Origin: Novosphingobium aerophilum
GTDB taxonomy: Bacteria > Pseudomonadota > Alphaproteobacteria > Sphingomonadales > Sphingomonadaceae
Reading direction: 5' to 3'
Assembly (NCBI RefSeq): GCF_014230305.1
Contig: NZ_JACLAU010000030.1
Location: 1 to 41,628, forward strand
Length of the DNA: 41,628 nucleotides
In this document: piece by piece, positions 16,439-25,324 of the stretch
Numbering within the stretch: position 1 is the stretch's first letter
Layout: each line of letters begins with the position of its first letter
The notes under the pieces: generated by a model
The model's input: the letters and a program-made list of their open reading frames with translations, nothing else
Told to the model about the DNA's origin: nothing
The model's database searches: none
Translations under genes and position numbers: made by a program

Positions 16439-17590
16439 ATGAAGCGGAAGGGTTTCGGAGGGGCGGCTGTGCTGACGCTCGGGCTGGCGCTTGCATCAGC
16501 ATGCGGTCCGGCTGCGGCCGCCACGGCGGACCGTTCGGTGGACGGCCAACTGGCCGATGGCACGCCTGCCGAAACCGTGCTGCTGGCCGCCGCCAACGGT
16601 GTCACGGCCCGGGTCCTGGCCTATGGCGCAACGCTGCAATCCTACGCCCTGCCTGACCGCCAGGGGCAGATGGCGGACGTGATCCTGGGCCATGACCATC
16701 CGGCCCAGTACGAGGCGCGGCAGGACTTCTTCGGCGCGACCGTGGGGCGCTATGCCAACCGCATTGCCCGCGGTACCTTCACCATCGATGGCAGGACCTA
16801 CCACTTGCCGCTCAACAACGGCGAGAACTCGCTGCATGGCGGCGGGCAGGGGTTCGATCGCCGGACCTGGACCATCGAGTCGGTGGTCAGTACTCCGCAG
16901 GCCGCCGTCACCCTGGCACTGACGAGCCCCTCCGGGGACCAGGGCTATCCGGGCGAGGTGAAAGCCCGGGTCACTTATGCGCTCGACGACAAGGGCGCGC
17001 TGACCATCACGATGACGGCCTCGTCGTCCGCCCCGACGATCATCAACATGACCAACCACGCCCTGTTCAACCTGGCGGGGCAGTGTTCCGCCCAGGGCGC
17101 CACGGGCAACCGCCTGACCATTCCGGCCGGTCGCTACACGCCGGTGAATGCCACGCTGATCCCGACCGGCGCGCTGGCCGCGGTCCAGGGCACGCCATTC
17201 GATTTCCGTGCGGGCAAGAGCCTGGCGGACGGCCTGCGCGCCGGGACCGATCCGCAGATTTTGGTCGGCCGCGGGTTCGATCACAACTGGGTGCTCGACA
17301 AGGGCGTGACCGCCCAGCCGGAGCTGGTCGCCCGCGCCGAGGACCCCGTGTCCGGGCGCGCCCTCGAAGTCCTTTCCACTGAGCCGGGGCTGCAGATGTA
17401 CACAGGCAATTTCCTCGACGGGACCAACGCGGGCAAGGGGGGGTGCCTTTACCGCATGGGCGACGGCTTCGCGCTCGAGCCGCAGAGGTTCCCCGACACG
17501 CCCAACCAGCCGGCCTTCGGCTCGGCCCGGCTCGATCCGGGGCAGACCTACCGGCATGTGATGCTCCTGCGTCCGGCGGTGGCCAAGTGA
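16439..17590 (+). CDS. galM: Exported aldose 1-epimerase (mutarotase)
   Basis: The 383-residue protein starts at ATG 16439, with GGGAGA six bases before it; ATG 16433 is too close to that site. The first 25 or so residues form a signal peptide ending near GPAAAA, so mutarotation happens in the periplasm, before uptake. GalM motifs are complete: [25 protein letters not shown] (catalytic His), [13 protein letters not shown] (second catalytic His), FDHNWVLD, and [13 protein letters not shown] (catalytic Glu). It supplies the correct anomer to the transporter or to a periplasmic dehydrogenase. It is the first gene of a tight operon: its stop overlaps the GTG of the dehydratase gene. Confidence 0.93.
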   Translation: MKRKGFGGAAVLTLGLALASACGPAAAATADRSVDGQLADGTPAETVLLAAANGVTARVLAYGATLQSYALPDRQGQMADVILGHDHPAQYEARQDFFGATVGRYANRIARGTFTIDGRTYHLPLNNGENSLHGGGQGFDRRTWTIESVVSTPQAAVTLALTSPSGDQGYPGEVKARVTYALDDKGALTITMTASSSAPTIINMTNHALFNLAGQCSAQGATGNRLTIPAGRYTPVNATLIPTGALAAVQGTPFDFRAGKSLADGLRAGTDPQILVGRGFDHNWVLDKGVTAQPELVARAEDPVSGRALEVLSTEPGLQMYTGNFLDGTNAGKGGCLYRMGDGFALEPQRFPDTPNQPAFGSARLDPGQTYRHVMLLRPAVAK

Positions 17591-19401
17591 GCGGCCGGGA
17601 CATGGAGGGCCGTGCCGGGACCGGCAAGCTGCGCTCGCAGGCCTGGTTCGACAATCCGGCCAACATCGACATGACCGCGCTCTATCTTGAGCGGTACCTC
17701 AACTTCGGCCTGAGCCTGGAGGAACTGCGCTCCGGACGGCCCATCATCGGCATCGCCCAGACCGGCAGCGACCTGTCACCCTGCAACCGGCACCATCTGG
17801 TCCTGGCCGAACGGGTGCGCGAGGGCATCCGCGAGGCCGGCGGGGTGGCGATCGAGTTTCCGGTCCATCCGATCCAGGAAACCGGCAAGCGCCCCACCGC
17901 CGGGCTGGACCGCAACCTGGCCTATCTCGGTCTGGTCGAGGTCCTTTACGGCTACCCGCTCGACGGCGTGGTGCTGACCATCGGTTGCGACAAGACCACC
18001 CCGGCCGCGCTGATGGCTGCGGCGACGGTCAACCTGCCGGCGATCGCGCTGTCGGTCGGGCCGATGCTCAACGGGTGGCACCAGGGCGAGCGGACCGGAT
18101 CGGGAACGATCGTGTGGAAAGCGCGCGAGATGCTGAGCCGGGGCGAGATCGACCAGGCCGGCTTCGTGAAGCTGGTCGCCAGCTCGGCGCCCTCGACCGG
18201 CTATTGCAACACCATGGGCACGGCGACGACGATGAATTCGCTGACCGAAGTGTTGGGCATGTCGCTGCCGGGCTCGGCCGCGATCCCCGCACCCTATCGC
18301 GACCGGCAGGAAAACGCCTGGCGCACCGGCAAGCGGATCGTCGACATGGTGCGCGAGGATCTGAAGCCCTCCGATCTGATGACCCGCGATGCCTTCCTCA
18401 ACGCGATCGTCGTCAACAGCGCCATCGGGGGATCGACCAATGCGCCGATCCACCTCCAGGCGATAGCCCGCCACCTCGGGGTCGAGCTGTCGATCCGTGA
18501 CTGGCAGGAGTTCGGCCTGCGTGTGCCGCTGCTGGTCAACCTGCAGCCCGCCGGCGAGTACCTGGGCGAGGATTTCTACCGCGCCGGGGGGGTGCCCGCC
18601 GTGGTGGCGCAACTGATCGAGCAGGGCCTGATCCGCGAAGATGCGCGCACCGCCAACGGCCGGACGATCGGGGAGAACTGCCGCGGCACGCCGATCGAGG
18701 ACAAGGCGGTGATCCGGCCGTTCGATGAACCGCTCAAGCCCGACGCCGGCTTCATCGTGCTGAGCGGAAACCTGTTCACCAGCGCGATCATGAAGACCAG
18801 CGTGATCAGTGCCGAGTTCCGGGCCCGCTACCTGTCCAACCCCGACGATCCCGACGCCTTCGAGGGGCCGGTCGTGGTGTTCGACGGGCCCGAGGACTAT
18901 CACGCCCGGATCGACGATCCGGCCCTGGCGATCGACGCCAACACCCTGCTGGTGATGCGCGGGGCCGGGCCTGTGGGCTATCCTGGCGCGGCCGAAGTGG
19001 TCAACATGCGCGCCCCGGCCTATCTGCTGCGCGAAGGCGTGGCCAACCTGCCGTGCCTGGGCGACGGACGCCAGTCCGGCACCTCGGGCAGTCCCTCGAT
19101 CCTCAACGCCTCTCCCGAAGCCGCGGTGGGGGGCGGGCTGGCCCTGCTGCGGACCGGCGACCGGGTGCGCATCGACCTCGGCCGGGGGACGGTCGACGTG
19201 CTCGTCTCCGACGCCGAGCTGGCCCAAAGGCGGACCGCGCTGGAGGCCGCGGGGGGCTATGCCTATCCCTCGTCGCAGACGCCCTGGCAGGCCATCCACC
19301 GCACCCACATCGGGCAGCTTGAGCACGGCGCGATCCTTGAGGGCGCCGAGCAGTTCCAGCGCATCGCGCAGACCCGCGGTCTGCCGCGCGACAACCATTG
19401 A
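17587..19401 (+). CDS. IlvD/Edd-family sugar-acid dehydratase (L-arabonate or D-xylonate type)
   Basis: The 604-residue protein starts at GTG 17587, overlapping the galM stop (GTGA); ATG 17602 is an alternative. Iron-sulfur and metal residues are visible: C66 in [11 protein letters not shown]134-D135-K136 in [10 protein letters not shown], and C207 in [14 protein letters not shown]. The C-terminal [20 protein letters not shown] is the family signature. Length and motifs place it with pentonate dehydratases and not with biosynthetic IlvD. It would convert a pentonate to its 2-keto-3-deoxy acid. The following AraD1 and semialdehyde dehydrogenase genes suggest L-arabonate, though D-xylonate or a related acid cannot be excluded. 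Confidence 0.9.
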   Translation: MSGRDMEGRAGTGKLRSQAWFDNPANIDMTALYLERYLNFGLSLEELRSGRPIIGIAQTGSDLSPCNRHHLVLAERVREGIREAGGVAIEFPVHPIQETGKRPTAGLDRNLAYLGLVEVLYGYPLDGVVLTIGCDKTTPAALMAAATVNLPAIALSVGPMLNGWHQGERTGSGTIVWKAREMLSRGEIDQAGFVKLVASSAPSTGYCNTMGTATTMNSLTEVLGMSLPGSAAIPAPYRDRQENAWRTGKRIVDMVREDLKPSDLMTRDAFLNAIVVNSAIGGSTNAPIHLQAIARHLGVELSIRDWQEFGLRVPLLVNLQPAGEYLGEDFYRAGGVPAVVAQLIEQGLIREDARTANGRTIGENCRGTPIEDKAVIRPFDEPLKPDAGFIVLSGNLFTSAIMKTSVISAEFRARYLSNPDDPDAFEGPVVVFDGPEDYHARIDDPALAIDANTLLVMRGAGPVGYPGAAEVVNMRAPAYLLREGVANLPCLGDGRQSGTSGSPSILNASPEAAVGGGLALLRTGDRVRIDLGRGTVDVLVSDAELAQRRTALEAAGGYAYPSSQTPWQAIHRTHIGQLEHGAILEGAEQFQRIAQTRGLPRDNH

Positions 19402-19415
19402 TAAGGGGCTTTTCC

Positions 19416-20990
19416 GTGCCAGACGGTTCCATCATCATCGCTGGCGAAACCCGCCAGACCGCCGAGCGCTTCCGGGCAACCGATGCCGCGACCGGCGAGC
19501 CGATCGACCAGACCTATTCGCAGGCCGGGGCGGAGGACGTGCGCGACGCCTGCGCCTTGGCCGAACGCGCGGCTCCGGCCTTTGCCGCACTCGACCCGGA
19601 AGCCCGGGCCGGGTTCCTCGAGGCCATGGCCGAGGAAATCCTGGCGCTCGGAGACGAGCTGGTCGCCATGGCCATGGTCGAAAGCGGTCTGCCCCGGGCA
19701 CGGCTGGAGGGCGAGCGCGGCCGCACCGTGGGGCAGTTGCGTCTTTTCGCCGGCGAGCTGCGGCGCGGCGAATGGCTCGACGTCACGATCGACCCGGCCC
19801 TGCCGGACAGGGCGCCCCCCCGGGCCGACCTGCGCCGGATGAACCAGCCGCTCGGCCCGGTCGCGGTCTTTGGCGCCTCGAACTTCCCGCTCGCCTTTTC
19901 GGTGGCGGGGGGAGACACGGCTTCCGCACTGGCGGCGGGTTGCCCGGTCATCGTCAAGGGACACCCCGCTCATCCCGGTACCGGCGAGCTGGTGGCCCGC
20001 GCGATCACGGCGGCTGTCGCCGCCCGCGGACTGCCGGCCGGCGTGTTCAGCTATCTGCCTGGCCCGGCCCCGGCATTGGGGGCGGCGCTGGTCGCCGATC
20101 CCCGGATCAAGGCGGTGGGCTTTACCGGATCGCGCGCGGGTGGACTGGCTCTCGCCAGGATCGCGGCCGAGCGGCCCGAGCCGATCCCGGTCTACGCCGA
20201 GATGAGCGCGGTCAATCCCGTGGTCATCCTGCCGCAGGCGCTGGCGGCGCGGGCGGAACGGCTCGGCGCCGAATTCGTCGGATCGCTGACGCTGGGGGCC
20301 GGGCAGTTCTGCACCAACCCGGGGCTGGTCCTGCTGATCGAGGGCGAGGGCTGCACCCGGTTCAAGACCGCTGCGGCCCAGGCGCTGGCCGCCACGCAAC
20401 CGCACGCCATGCTCACCCCGGCGATCCATGGCGCCTTCAGTGCGGGCGTGGCGGCGCTCGACGCCAGCCCCGACGTGACGCGCATCGCCAGCGGTCCGAC
20501 GCCCGCCACGCCCAACCAGGGCTGCGGCGCGCTGTTCGAAACCTCGGCGGCGCGGTTTCTCGCCAACCCGGCGCTGGGGGAGGAGGTGTTCGGCGCCTCC
20601 TCGCTGCTGGTGATCTGTGCCGACCTGGGCGAGCTGGCCCAGGTCATCGCCGGTCTCGAAGGCCAGCTCACCGCGACCATCCACCACGACGAGGCGGATG
20701 CCGCGGCGGCGGCGCAGCTCTTGCCCGGCCTGGCGCGGAAGGCGGGCAGGGTTCTCGCGAACGGCTGGCCGACCGGGGTCGAAGTCTGCCACGCCATGGT
20801 GCATGGCGGGCCGTTCCCGGCCACCACCGATCCGCGCACGAGTTCGGTCGGAACCCTGGCCATGGCCCGGTTCCTGCGCCCGGTCTGCTATCAGGATATC
20901 GCCGCGGGGCTGCTGCCGGCGGCTCTGCAGGACGACAATCCCTGGAGCCTGCCCCGCACGGTCAACGGCGTGCGGGAGCGGCCGGCATGA
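19416..20990 (+). CDS. Alpha-ketoglutarate semialdehyde dehydrogenase (2,5-dioxovalerate dehydrogenase)
   Basis: The 524-residue aldehyde dehydrogenase starts at GTG 19416, with AAGGGG eight bases upstream; the frame opens at a TTG at 19398 that has no ribosome site. Catalytic residues are N156 in FGASNFPLAF, K181 in VIVKGHPAHPGTG, E262 in YAEMSAVNPV and nucleophile C299 in GAGQFCTNPGL. The SNFPLAFS and KGHP motifs characterise the NADP-type KGSADH branch. It would oxidise 2-oxoglutarate semialdehyde to 2-oxoglutarate, the last step of the non-phosphorylating pentose route. It lies 14 bp after the dehydratase gene and overlaps AraD1 (ATGA). Confidence 0.92.
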   Translation: MPDGSIIIAGETRQTAERFRATDAATGEPIDQTYSQAGAEDVRDACALAERAAPAFAALDPEARAGFLEAMAEEILALGDELVAMAMVESGLPRARLEGERGRTVGQLRLFAGELRRGEWLDVTIDPALPDRAPPRADLRRMNQPLGPVAVFGASNFPLAFSVAGGDTASALAAGCPVIVKGHPAHPGTGELVARAITAAVAARGLPAGVFSYLPGPAPALGAALVADPRIKAVGFTGSRAGGLALARIAAERPEPIPVYAEMSAVNPVVILPQALAARAERLGAEFVGSLTLGAGQFCTNPGLVLLIEGEGCTRFKTAAAQALAATQPHAMLTPAIHGAFSAGVAALDASPDVTRIASGPTPATPNQGCGALFETSAARFLANPALGEEVFGASSLLVICADLGELAQVIAGLEGQLTATIHHDEADAAAAAQLLPGLARKAGRVLANGWPTGVEVCHAMVHGGPFPATTDPRTSSVGTLAMARFLRPVCYQDIAAGLLPAALQDDNPWSLPRTVNGVRERPA

Positions 20991-21964
20991 TCCGTTCGCT
21001 GATCCAGATCGAGCGCGGCGGTGCCAGGGGTGTGGTCGCGCTCGACGCGCAGGGGACCGCCCGCCTGGTCGGGGGCGCGACCACCACGCTGGGCCTCGCG
21101 CGGCAGGCGCTGGAACGGGGATCGACCCTGGGCGAGACCGCGGCGGCGGCGCTTGGCGAAACGGTCGACCTGGCCGCCGTGCGCCTGCTCTGCCCGATCG
21201 ATCATCCCGACCCCGCTCACCTGCTGGTGTCGGGCACGGGCCTGACTCACCTGGGCAGCGCCGAGGGTCGGGACAAGATGCACAAGGCCGCCGCCGCGGG
21301 GCAGGCGACCGATTCCATGAGGATGTTCCTGATGGGGCTGGAAGGCGGCAAGCCCGCCGCAGGCGCGGTCGGGGCGCAGCCTGAATGGTTCTACAAGGGC
21401 GACGGGTCGATCCTGGTCGCCCCGGGCGCGCCGCTGCAGCGACCCGCCTTCGCCGGCGATGGCGGCGAGGAGCCGGAGATCGCCGGGATCTACCTGGTGG
21501 GCGGGGCCGGGGACCCCGTGCGGCTGGGCTTCGCGCTGGGCAACGAGTTCTCCGACCACGTGACCGAGCGGGTCAACTACCTCTGGCTGGCCCACTCCAA
21601 GCTGCGACAGGCGGCTCTCGGCCCGGAGCTGAGGCTGGGCGAGCTGCCCGCTTCGGTCCGGGGCAGGGCCACCATCCGGCGCGGCGACACCGTGGTCTGG
21701 TCGCGCGAATTCCTCTCGGGCGAGGCCAACATGAGCCACAGCCTGGCCAACCTTGAACATCATCATTTCAAATATGCGCAGTTCCGCAGGCCCGGCGATG
21801 TCCATGTCCATTTCTTCGGCACGGCAACCCTGTCGTTCAGCGACGGGATCGCGACCGAACCCGGGGACGTCTTCGATATCGAAGCCGAGGGCTTCCTCCT
21901 GCCGGCGCGGAATCCGCTGGAAGCCGCGAGCGACACCGGGCTCAGCGCGGTGCGCTGCCTGTGA
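20987..21964 (+). CDS. AraD1-type FAH-fold protein (2-keto-3-deoxypentonate dehydratase)
   Basis: The 325-residue protein starts at ATG 20987, overlapping the previous stop. It belongs to the AraD1/GguC branch of the fumarylacetoacetate hydrolase fold: LVSGTGLTHLGSAEGRDKMH near 79-98, PEWFYKGDGS near 133, EPEIAGIYLVGG with the metal Glu residues, GNEFSDHVTE, and GDVHVHFFGTATLSF toward the end. AraD1 proteins have been linked by mutant fitness work to dehydration of L-2-keto-3-deoxyarabonate, giving 2-oxoglutarate semialdehyde for the previous gene's enzyme. Its stop overlaps the GTG of a deleted dehydrogenase gene. Confidence 0.87.
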   Translation: MIRSLIQIERGGARGVVALDAQGTARLVGGATTTLGLARQALERGSTLGETAAAALGETVDLAAVRLLCPIDHPDPAHLLVSGTGLTHLGSAEGRDKMHKAAAAGQATDSMRMFLMGLEGGKPAAGAVGAQPEWFYKGDGSILVAPGAPLQRPAFAGDGGEEPEIAGIYLVGGAGDPVRLGFALGNEFSDHVTERVNYLWLAHSKLRQAALGPELRLGELPASVRGRATIRRGDTVVWSREFLSGEANMSHSLANLEHHHFKYAQFRRPGDVHVHFFGTATLSFSDGIATEPGDVFDIEAEGFLLPARNPLEAASDTGLSAVRCL

Positions 21965-22107
21965 CCTTGCGGTTCGGCATCGTGGGCTTCGGCAAGATCG
22001 CGGGGGACGAGCATGAGCCTGCCGTTTCCGCGACCTGATCCGCGGGCGGCGGATCGATGTCGATGGCCGCCCGCTGGAGCCCGTCGCCGACCCGTCCATC
22101 GGCGCAC
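21961..22107 (+). pseudogene. Remnant of a Gfo/Idh/MocA sugar 1-dehydrogenase (internal deletion)
   Basis: GTG 21961 overlaps the AraD1 stop (GTGA) and opens with LRFGIVGFGKIAGDEHEPA, the Rossmann start of galactose/arabinose 1-dehydrogenases. The frame stops after nine more codons. From 22023, in another frame, RFRDLIRGRRIDVDGRPLEP followed by VAD matches the conserved C-terminal end of the same enzymes. Head and tail are now adjacent, so roughly 250 internal codons are gone. The intact enzyme would have oxidised the sugar to its lactone, the first step of the pathway encoded just upstream. Confidence 0.8.
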
Positions 22108-22164
22108 GCATTGCAATCGCAGCTCCGTTCGGCGAATGGAGCCCCCGGTGCGGGGAGATCGGGG

Positions 22165-22893
22165 TTGACCAAACCAAAGGCCAGAAAGGTCGAACGCCTT
22201 CACGAGGAGGTGGCGCGCAAGATCGGGACGGCGATCCTCAACGGGAGCCTGGCGAGCGGGGCGACGCTGGGGGGCGAGATCGAGAGCTCCGACCGCATGG
22301 GCGTGTCTCGCACGGCCTATCGCGAAGCGCTCAAGATCCTGGTCGCCAAGGGGCTGATCGAAAGTCGCCCCAAGGCGGGCAGCCGGATCACGGCCAGGAC
22401 GCAGTGGAACCTGCTGGACCCCGACATCCTCGCCTGGATGTTCGCCGACCAGCCCGACGAGAAGTTCGTCAAGGACCTGTTCGAGTTGCGCCATGTGCTG
22501 GAACCGGTGGCGGCTGGCCTGGCGGCCGAGCGGAGGACGCCGGAACAGCTTGCCGAGATGGCCGATTGCCTTCGCGTGATGGCGTCCGCCGGACTGGCGG
22601 GGGCCGAAGGGCAGGAGGCCGACCGGCAGTTCCACCGCCTGATCCTGGCGGCGTGCTGCAATGAGGCGATCGTCTCGCTGGGCAGCTCGATCGGCGCCGC
22701 CGTGCGCTGGACCACGCATTTCAAGCAGAAGGCGCAGGCCAGCCCCCGGGACCCCCTGCCGGAACACGAAGCCGTGTTCGAAGCCATCGCGCGGGGTTCG
22801 AGCACCGATGCCATCAAGGCCATGCAGCACCTGCTGACGCTGGCGCTGGACGACATGAACCTGGCGGCAGCAGCGGTCCCCGCCCAGCGCTGA
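22165..22893 (+). CDS. FadR-subfamily GntR transcriptional regulator
   Basis: The 242-residue protein most likely starts at TTG 22165 (LTKPKARKVERLHEEVARKI), behind a GGGGAGA stretch. The longer frame from 22057 overlaps the dehydrogenase remnant. The N-terminal winged helix carries ESSDRMGVSRTAYREALKIL and GLIESRPKAGSRI. The C-terminal FCD domain has DLFELRHVLEPVAAGLAAE and the metal-ligand pattern in EADRQFHRLI and LPEHEAVFEAI. It lies at the end of the sugar operon and probably represses galM and the MFS gene until the sugar acid appears. The long untranslated lead is explained by the deletion scar. Confidence 0.87.
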   Translation: MTKPKARKVERLHEEVARKIGTAILNGSLASGATLGGEIESSDRMGVSRTAYREALKILVAKGLIESRPKAGSRITARTQWNLLDPDILAWMFADQPDEKFVKDLFELRHVLEPVAAGLAAERRTPEQLAEMADCLRVMASAGLAGAEGQEADRQFHRLILAACCNEAIVSLGSSIGAAVRWTTHFKQKAQASPRDPLPEHEAVFEAIARGSSTDAIKAMQHLLTLALDDMNLAAAAVPAQR

Positions 22894-23077
22894 CATCGCC
22901 TGGATTTCCTCGGGGCCCGCAGGTGGACATTCCCGTGCGGCATGAAGCTGCGGCTGGGCCATCCGCCGCGACGGGCTTGTCTCGCGGTAAAGTGGCCCTA
23001 CACAACGGCGGCAGCCGACCTGTGCCGTGCCGAGGCTGCGGAGACTGACAGGCCGGACGTCGGACAAGGGACCCGCC

Positions 23078-24001
23078 ATGACCACCGCCAGCCTTTCGAG
23101 CGACTTGTCGGCAGGCCTCGATCCCCGCGCACTCGTGGTGTTCAATCAGGTGTGCCAGTCCGGTTCGATCAGCGGAGCGGCCAGGGCGCTGGGTGTCTCC
23201 CAGCCATCGGTTTCGCAGACCATTGCGCAGCTTGAGAGCAGGCTGGGCGTGGCGCTGCTGAAGCGCACGGCCACGGGGATTGCCTTGACGCGCGAGGGCG
23301 AGGCGCTGTGGGCCAAGGCGGCGGCCCTGTCGGCCGTGCTGCACGAGGCGCGTGAGGCGGTCGAACGGGCATCGGCAGGGATTGCCGGCCCGATCCGCAT
23401 CGGCGGGACGCCCGGCGCGCTGGTCAGCCTGGTGCCCCGGGCCATCCGGCATCTGGACGAGGCCCAGGCCAGCTTCGACATGTCGGTGATCGAAGCCTCC
23501 GACGAGGCCCTGTCCGAGATGCTGCGCCGGCGCGAGATCGAGCTGGCGCTGGTCACCACCGGCCTGGCCTCGCCCCAGGATGAATTCGCCGAATGGACCG
23601 TCATGCAGGACCCGTTCGCCCTGATCGTCGGCGCGGCGCATGCCGGGCTGCCGGATTCGCTCAGGCTTGACAGCATCAGCGCGCTGCCCTGGGTCCTGCC
23701 CCGTGCCGGGGGCGGCTTCCAGCGCCAGATCCAGAGCCTTTTCATCAACGCGCAGTGCAGCCAACCCAAGAACGTGGTGCGCTGCGATTCCCTGCTCACC
23801 ACCAAGGGTATCGTGCGCACCACCGATCGCGTGACGATACTGCCCCGGCAAGTGGTGGAAGCCGAATTGTCGGTGGGCGTGCTGCGCGCGATCGAGATCG
23901 AGAACGTCACCTTCCAGCGGCAGATCGGCGTCCGTGCCCTGGCCAGTGCCGATCTTTCGCCCCTCGCTCAGCGGTTCATCAGCGCATTGTCCCTCCCATA
24001 G
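23078..24001 (+). CDS. LysR-type transcriptional regulator
   Basis: The 307-residue protein starts at ATG 23078 (MTTASL), eight bases after AAGGGA. An N-terminal helix-turn-helix is clear: ALVVFNQVCQSGSISGAARA, then LGVSQPSVSQTIAQLESRLG. The C-terminal effector domain begins with GPIRIGGTPGALVSLVPRAI. It lies directly upstream of, and in the same direction as, the amidohydrolase-led aromatic operon, with 91 bp between. It is the likely activator of that operon, responding to an aromatic or ring-cleavage product. No clear T-N11-A box stood out in the gap. The 184 bp before it hold no gene. Confidence 0.9.
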   Translation: MTTASLSSDLSAGLDPRALVVFNQVCQSGSISGAARALGVSQPSVSQTIAQLESRLGVALLKRTATGIALTREGEALWAKAAALSAVLHEAREAVERASAGIAGPIRIGGTPGALVSLVPRAIRHLDEAQASFDMSVIEASDEALSEMLRRREIELALVTTGLASPQDEFAEWTVMQDPFALIVGAAHAGLPDSLRLDSISALPWVLPRAGGGFQRQIQSLFINAQCSQPKNVVRCDSLLTTKGIVRTTDRVTILPRQVVEAELSVGVLRAIEIENVTFQRQIGVRALASADLSPLAQRFISALSLP

Positions 24002-24092
24002 GCAAGGCTTATGATCCTCCAAGAAAATCGTATTTCCGGCTAATGCCAGGATGTGAGACAGCCCTGCCACGATAGAGGCTGGGAGAGTCGAT

Positions 24093-25322
24093 ATGCGGAC
24101 CCTGATCCGCCACGCGCGAATTTTCGATGGCAGCGGCGAGGCGGCGCGGGTGGGTGCGGTGCTGGTCGACGGCCAGCGGATCGCCGCGGTCGCCTATGGC
24201 GACGGGGCGCTGGCCGATGCCGTTGCCGACCGGGTGATCGATGCCGCAGGCCGGACGCTGATGCCCGGCATGATCGAGGCCCATGCCCATCTCACCTGGG
24301 GATCCTCGGTCGAGAAGATCTACCACCAGTTCATCCTGCCGCCCGAGGAGCTCAAGGTTGCTGCCTGGCGCAATGCCCGGGTGCTGCTCGATCACGGCTT
24401 CACCAGCGCCTATTCGGCGGGCGCGCTTGGTGACGGGATCGAGGTCGAACTGGCCAAGGCGATCGCTGCGGGGGAGACCCCGGGGCCGCGGCTGGTCCCA
24501 TCGACGCTGGAGCGCAGCCCCGAAGGGGCCGAGGGCGTCGAGACCGGCGACGTGTTCAACGGCCGCGGCCCGGCGGCGATGCGCGCCTTCATGGACTATT
24601 GCCGGGCCCAGGGGATCGGATCGGTCAAGCTGGTGGTCTCGGGCGAGGATGCGCTGAAGCCCGGAACGGCGCAGCACGTGCTCTACACCGACGAGGAAAT
24701 GGCCGAGGCGGGCCGGGCGGCGCGCGAGCTGGGGCTGTGGATCGCCTGCCATGCCTATTACCCCAAGGCGATCGCGCTGGCGCTGGGGGCCGGCGCGCGG
24801 ATCATCTACCACGCGTCCTATGCCGACAGCGAAGCGGCCGATGCGATGGTCGCGGCGAGGGACCGGACCTTCTACGCGCCGTCGCCGGGCGTCTCGATCG
24901 CGGCGCTCGAAGCCACCCCTCCGCCCCATATCGACATGAGTGCGATGAAAGCCAGCGCGGCCGAGCGGATGGCGCTGGAAGCCCGCCTCGTTCCCGCGCT
25001 CAAGGCGCGCGGCGTCAGGATCCTGATTGGCGGCGACTATGGATTTCCATTCAACCCGATCGGCCGCAACGCCCGCGACCTGGCGATTTTCGTCGAACAC
25101 TTCGGCTATACCCCGGCCGAGGCGCTGGTTGCCGCAACCCGGTTGGGCGGCGAGCTGATGGACCTTGAGGTGGGCCAGGTGCGCGAAGGCTTTCTGGCCG
25201 ACCTGCTGCTGGTCGATGGCGATCCGACCGCCGATGTCGCGATCCTGCAGGACAAGAACCGGCTGGTGATGATCATGCAGGACGGCATGCTCCACAAGGC
25301 ACCGGAGGCGATGGCGGCCTGA
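24093..25322 (+). CDS. Amidohydrolase-family metal-dependent hydrolase
   Basis: The 409-residue protein starts at ATG 24093, eight bases after GGGAGA. It is an imidazolonepropionase/prolidase-like amidohydrolase: HxH metal site H64/H66 in EAHAHL, K179 in SVKLVVSG (possible carboxylated bridging lysine), H220 in ACHAYYP, H240 in IIYHAS and D315 in IGGDYGFP. All five ligands are present, so it should be active. No signal peptide, so cytoplasmic. As first gene of an aromatic operon it may hydrolyse an amide, lactone or cyclic precursor, or decarboxylate a hydroxybenzoate-like acid. The substrate cannot be told from sequence. Two bases separate it from the hydroxylase gene. Confidence 0.87.
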   Translation: MRTLIRHARIFDGSGEAARVGAVLVDGQRIAAVAYGDGALADAVADRVIDAAGRTLMPGMIEAHAHLTWGSSVEKIYHQFILPPEELKVAAWRNARVLLDHGFTSAYSAGALGDGIEVELAKAIAAGETPGPRLVPSTLERSPEGAEGVETGDVFNGRGPAAMRAFMDYCRAQGIGSVKLVVSGEDALKPGTAQHVLYTDEEMAEAGRAARELGLWIACHAYYPKAIALALGAGARIIYHASYADSEAADAMVAARDRTFYAPSPGVSIAALEATPPPHIDMSAMKASAAERMALEARLVPALKARGVRILIGGDYGFPFNPIGRNARDLAIFVEHFGYTPAEALVAATRLGGELMDLEVGQVREGFLADLLLVDGDPTADVAILQDKNRLVMIMQDGMLHKAPEAMAA

Positions 25323-25324
25323 CC

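Noticed and set aside
17776..19398. Minus-strand frame of about 540 codons opposite the sugar-acid dehydratase
   Set aside because: Antisense shadow of a well-supported IlvD-family gene; low-complexity composition and no recognisable domain.
19259..21964. Apparent 901-codon fusion ending in AraD1
   Set aside because: Only the part from 20987 has protein-family sequence. Upstream it is an out-of-frame reading of the semialdehyde dehydrogenase, and ATG 20987 shows the normal ATGA overlap.
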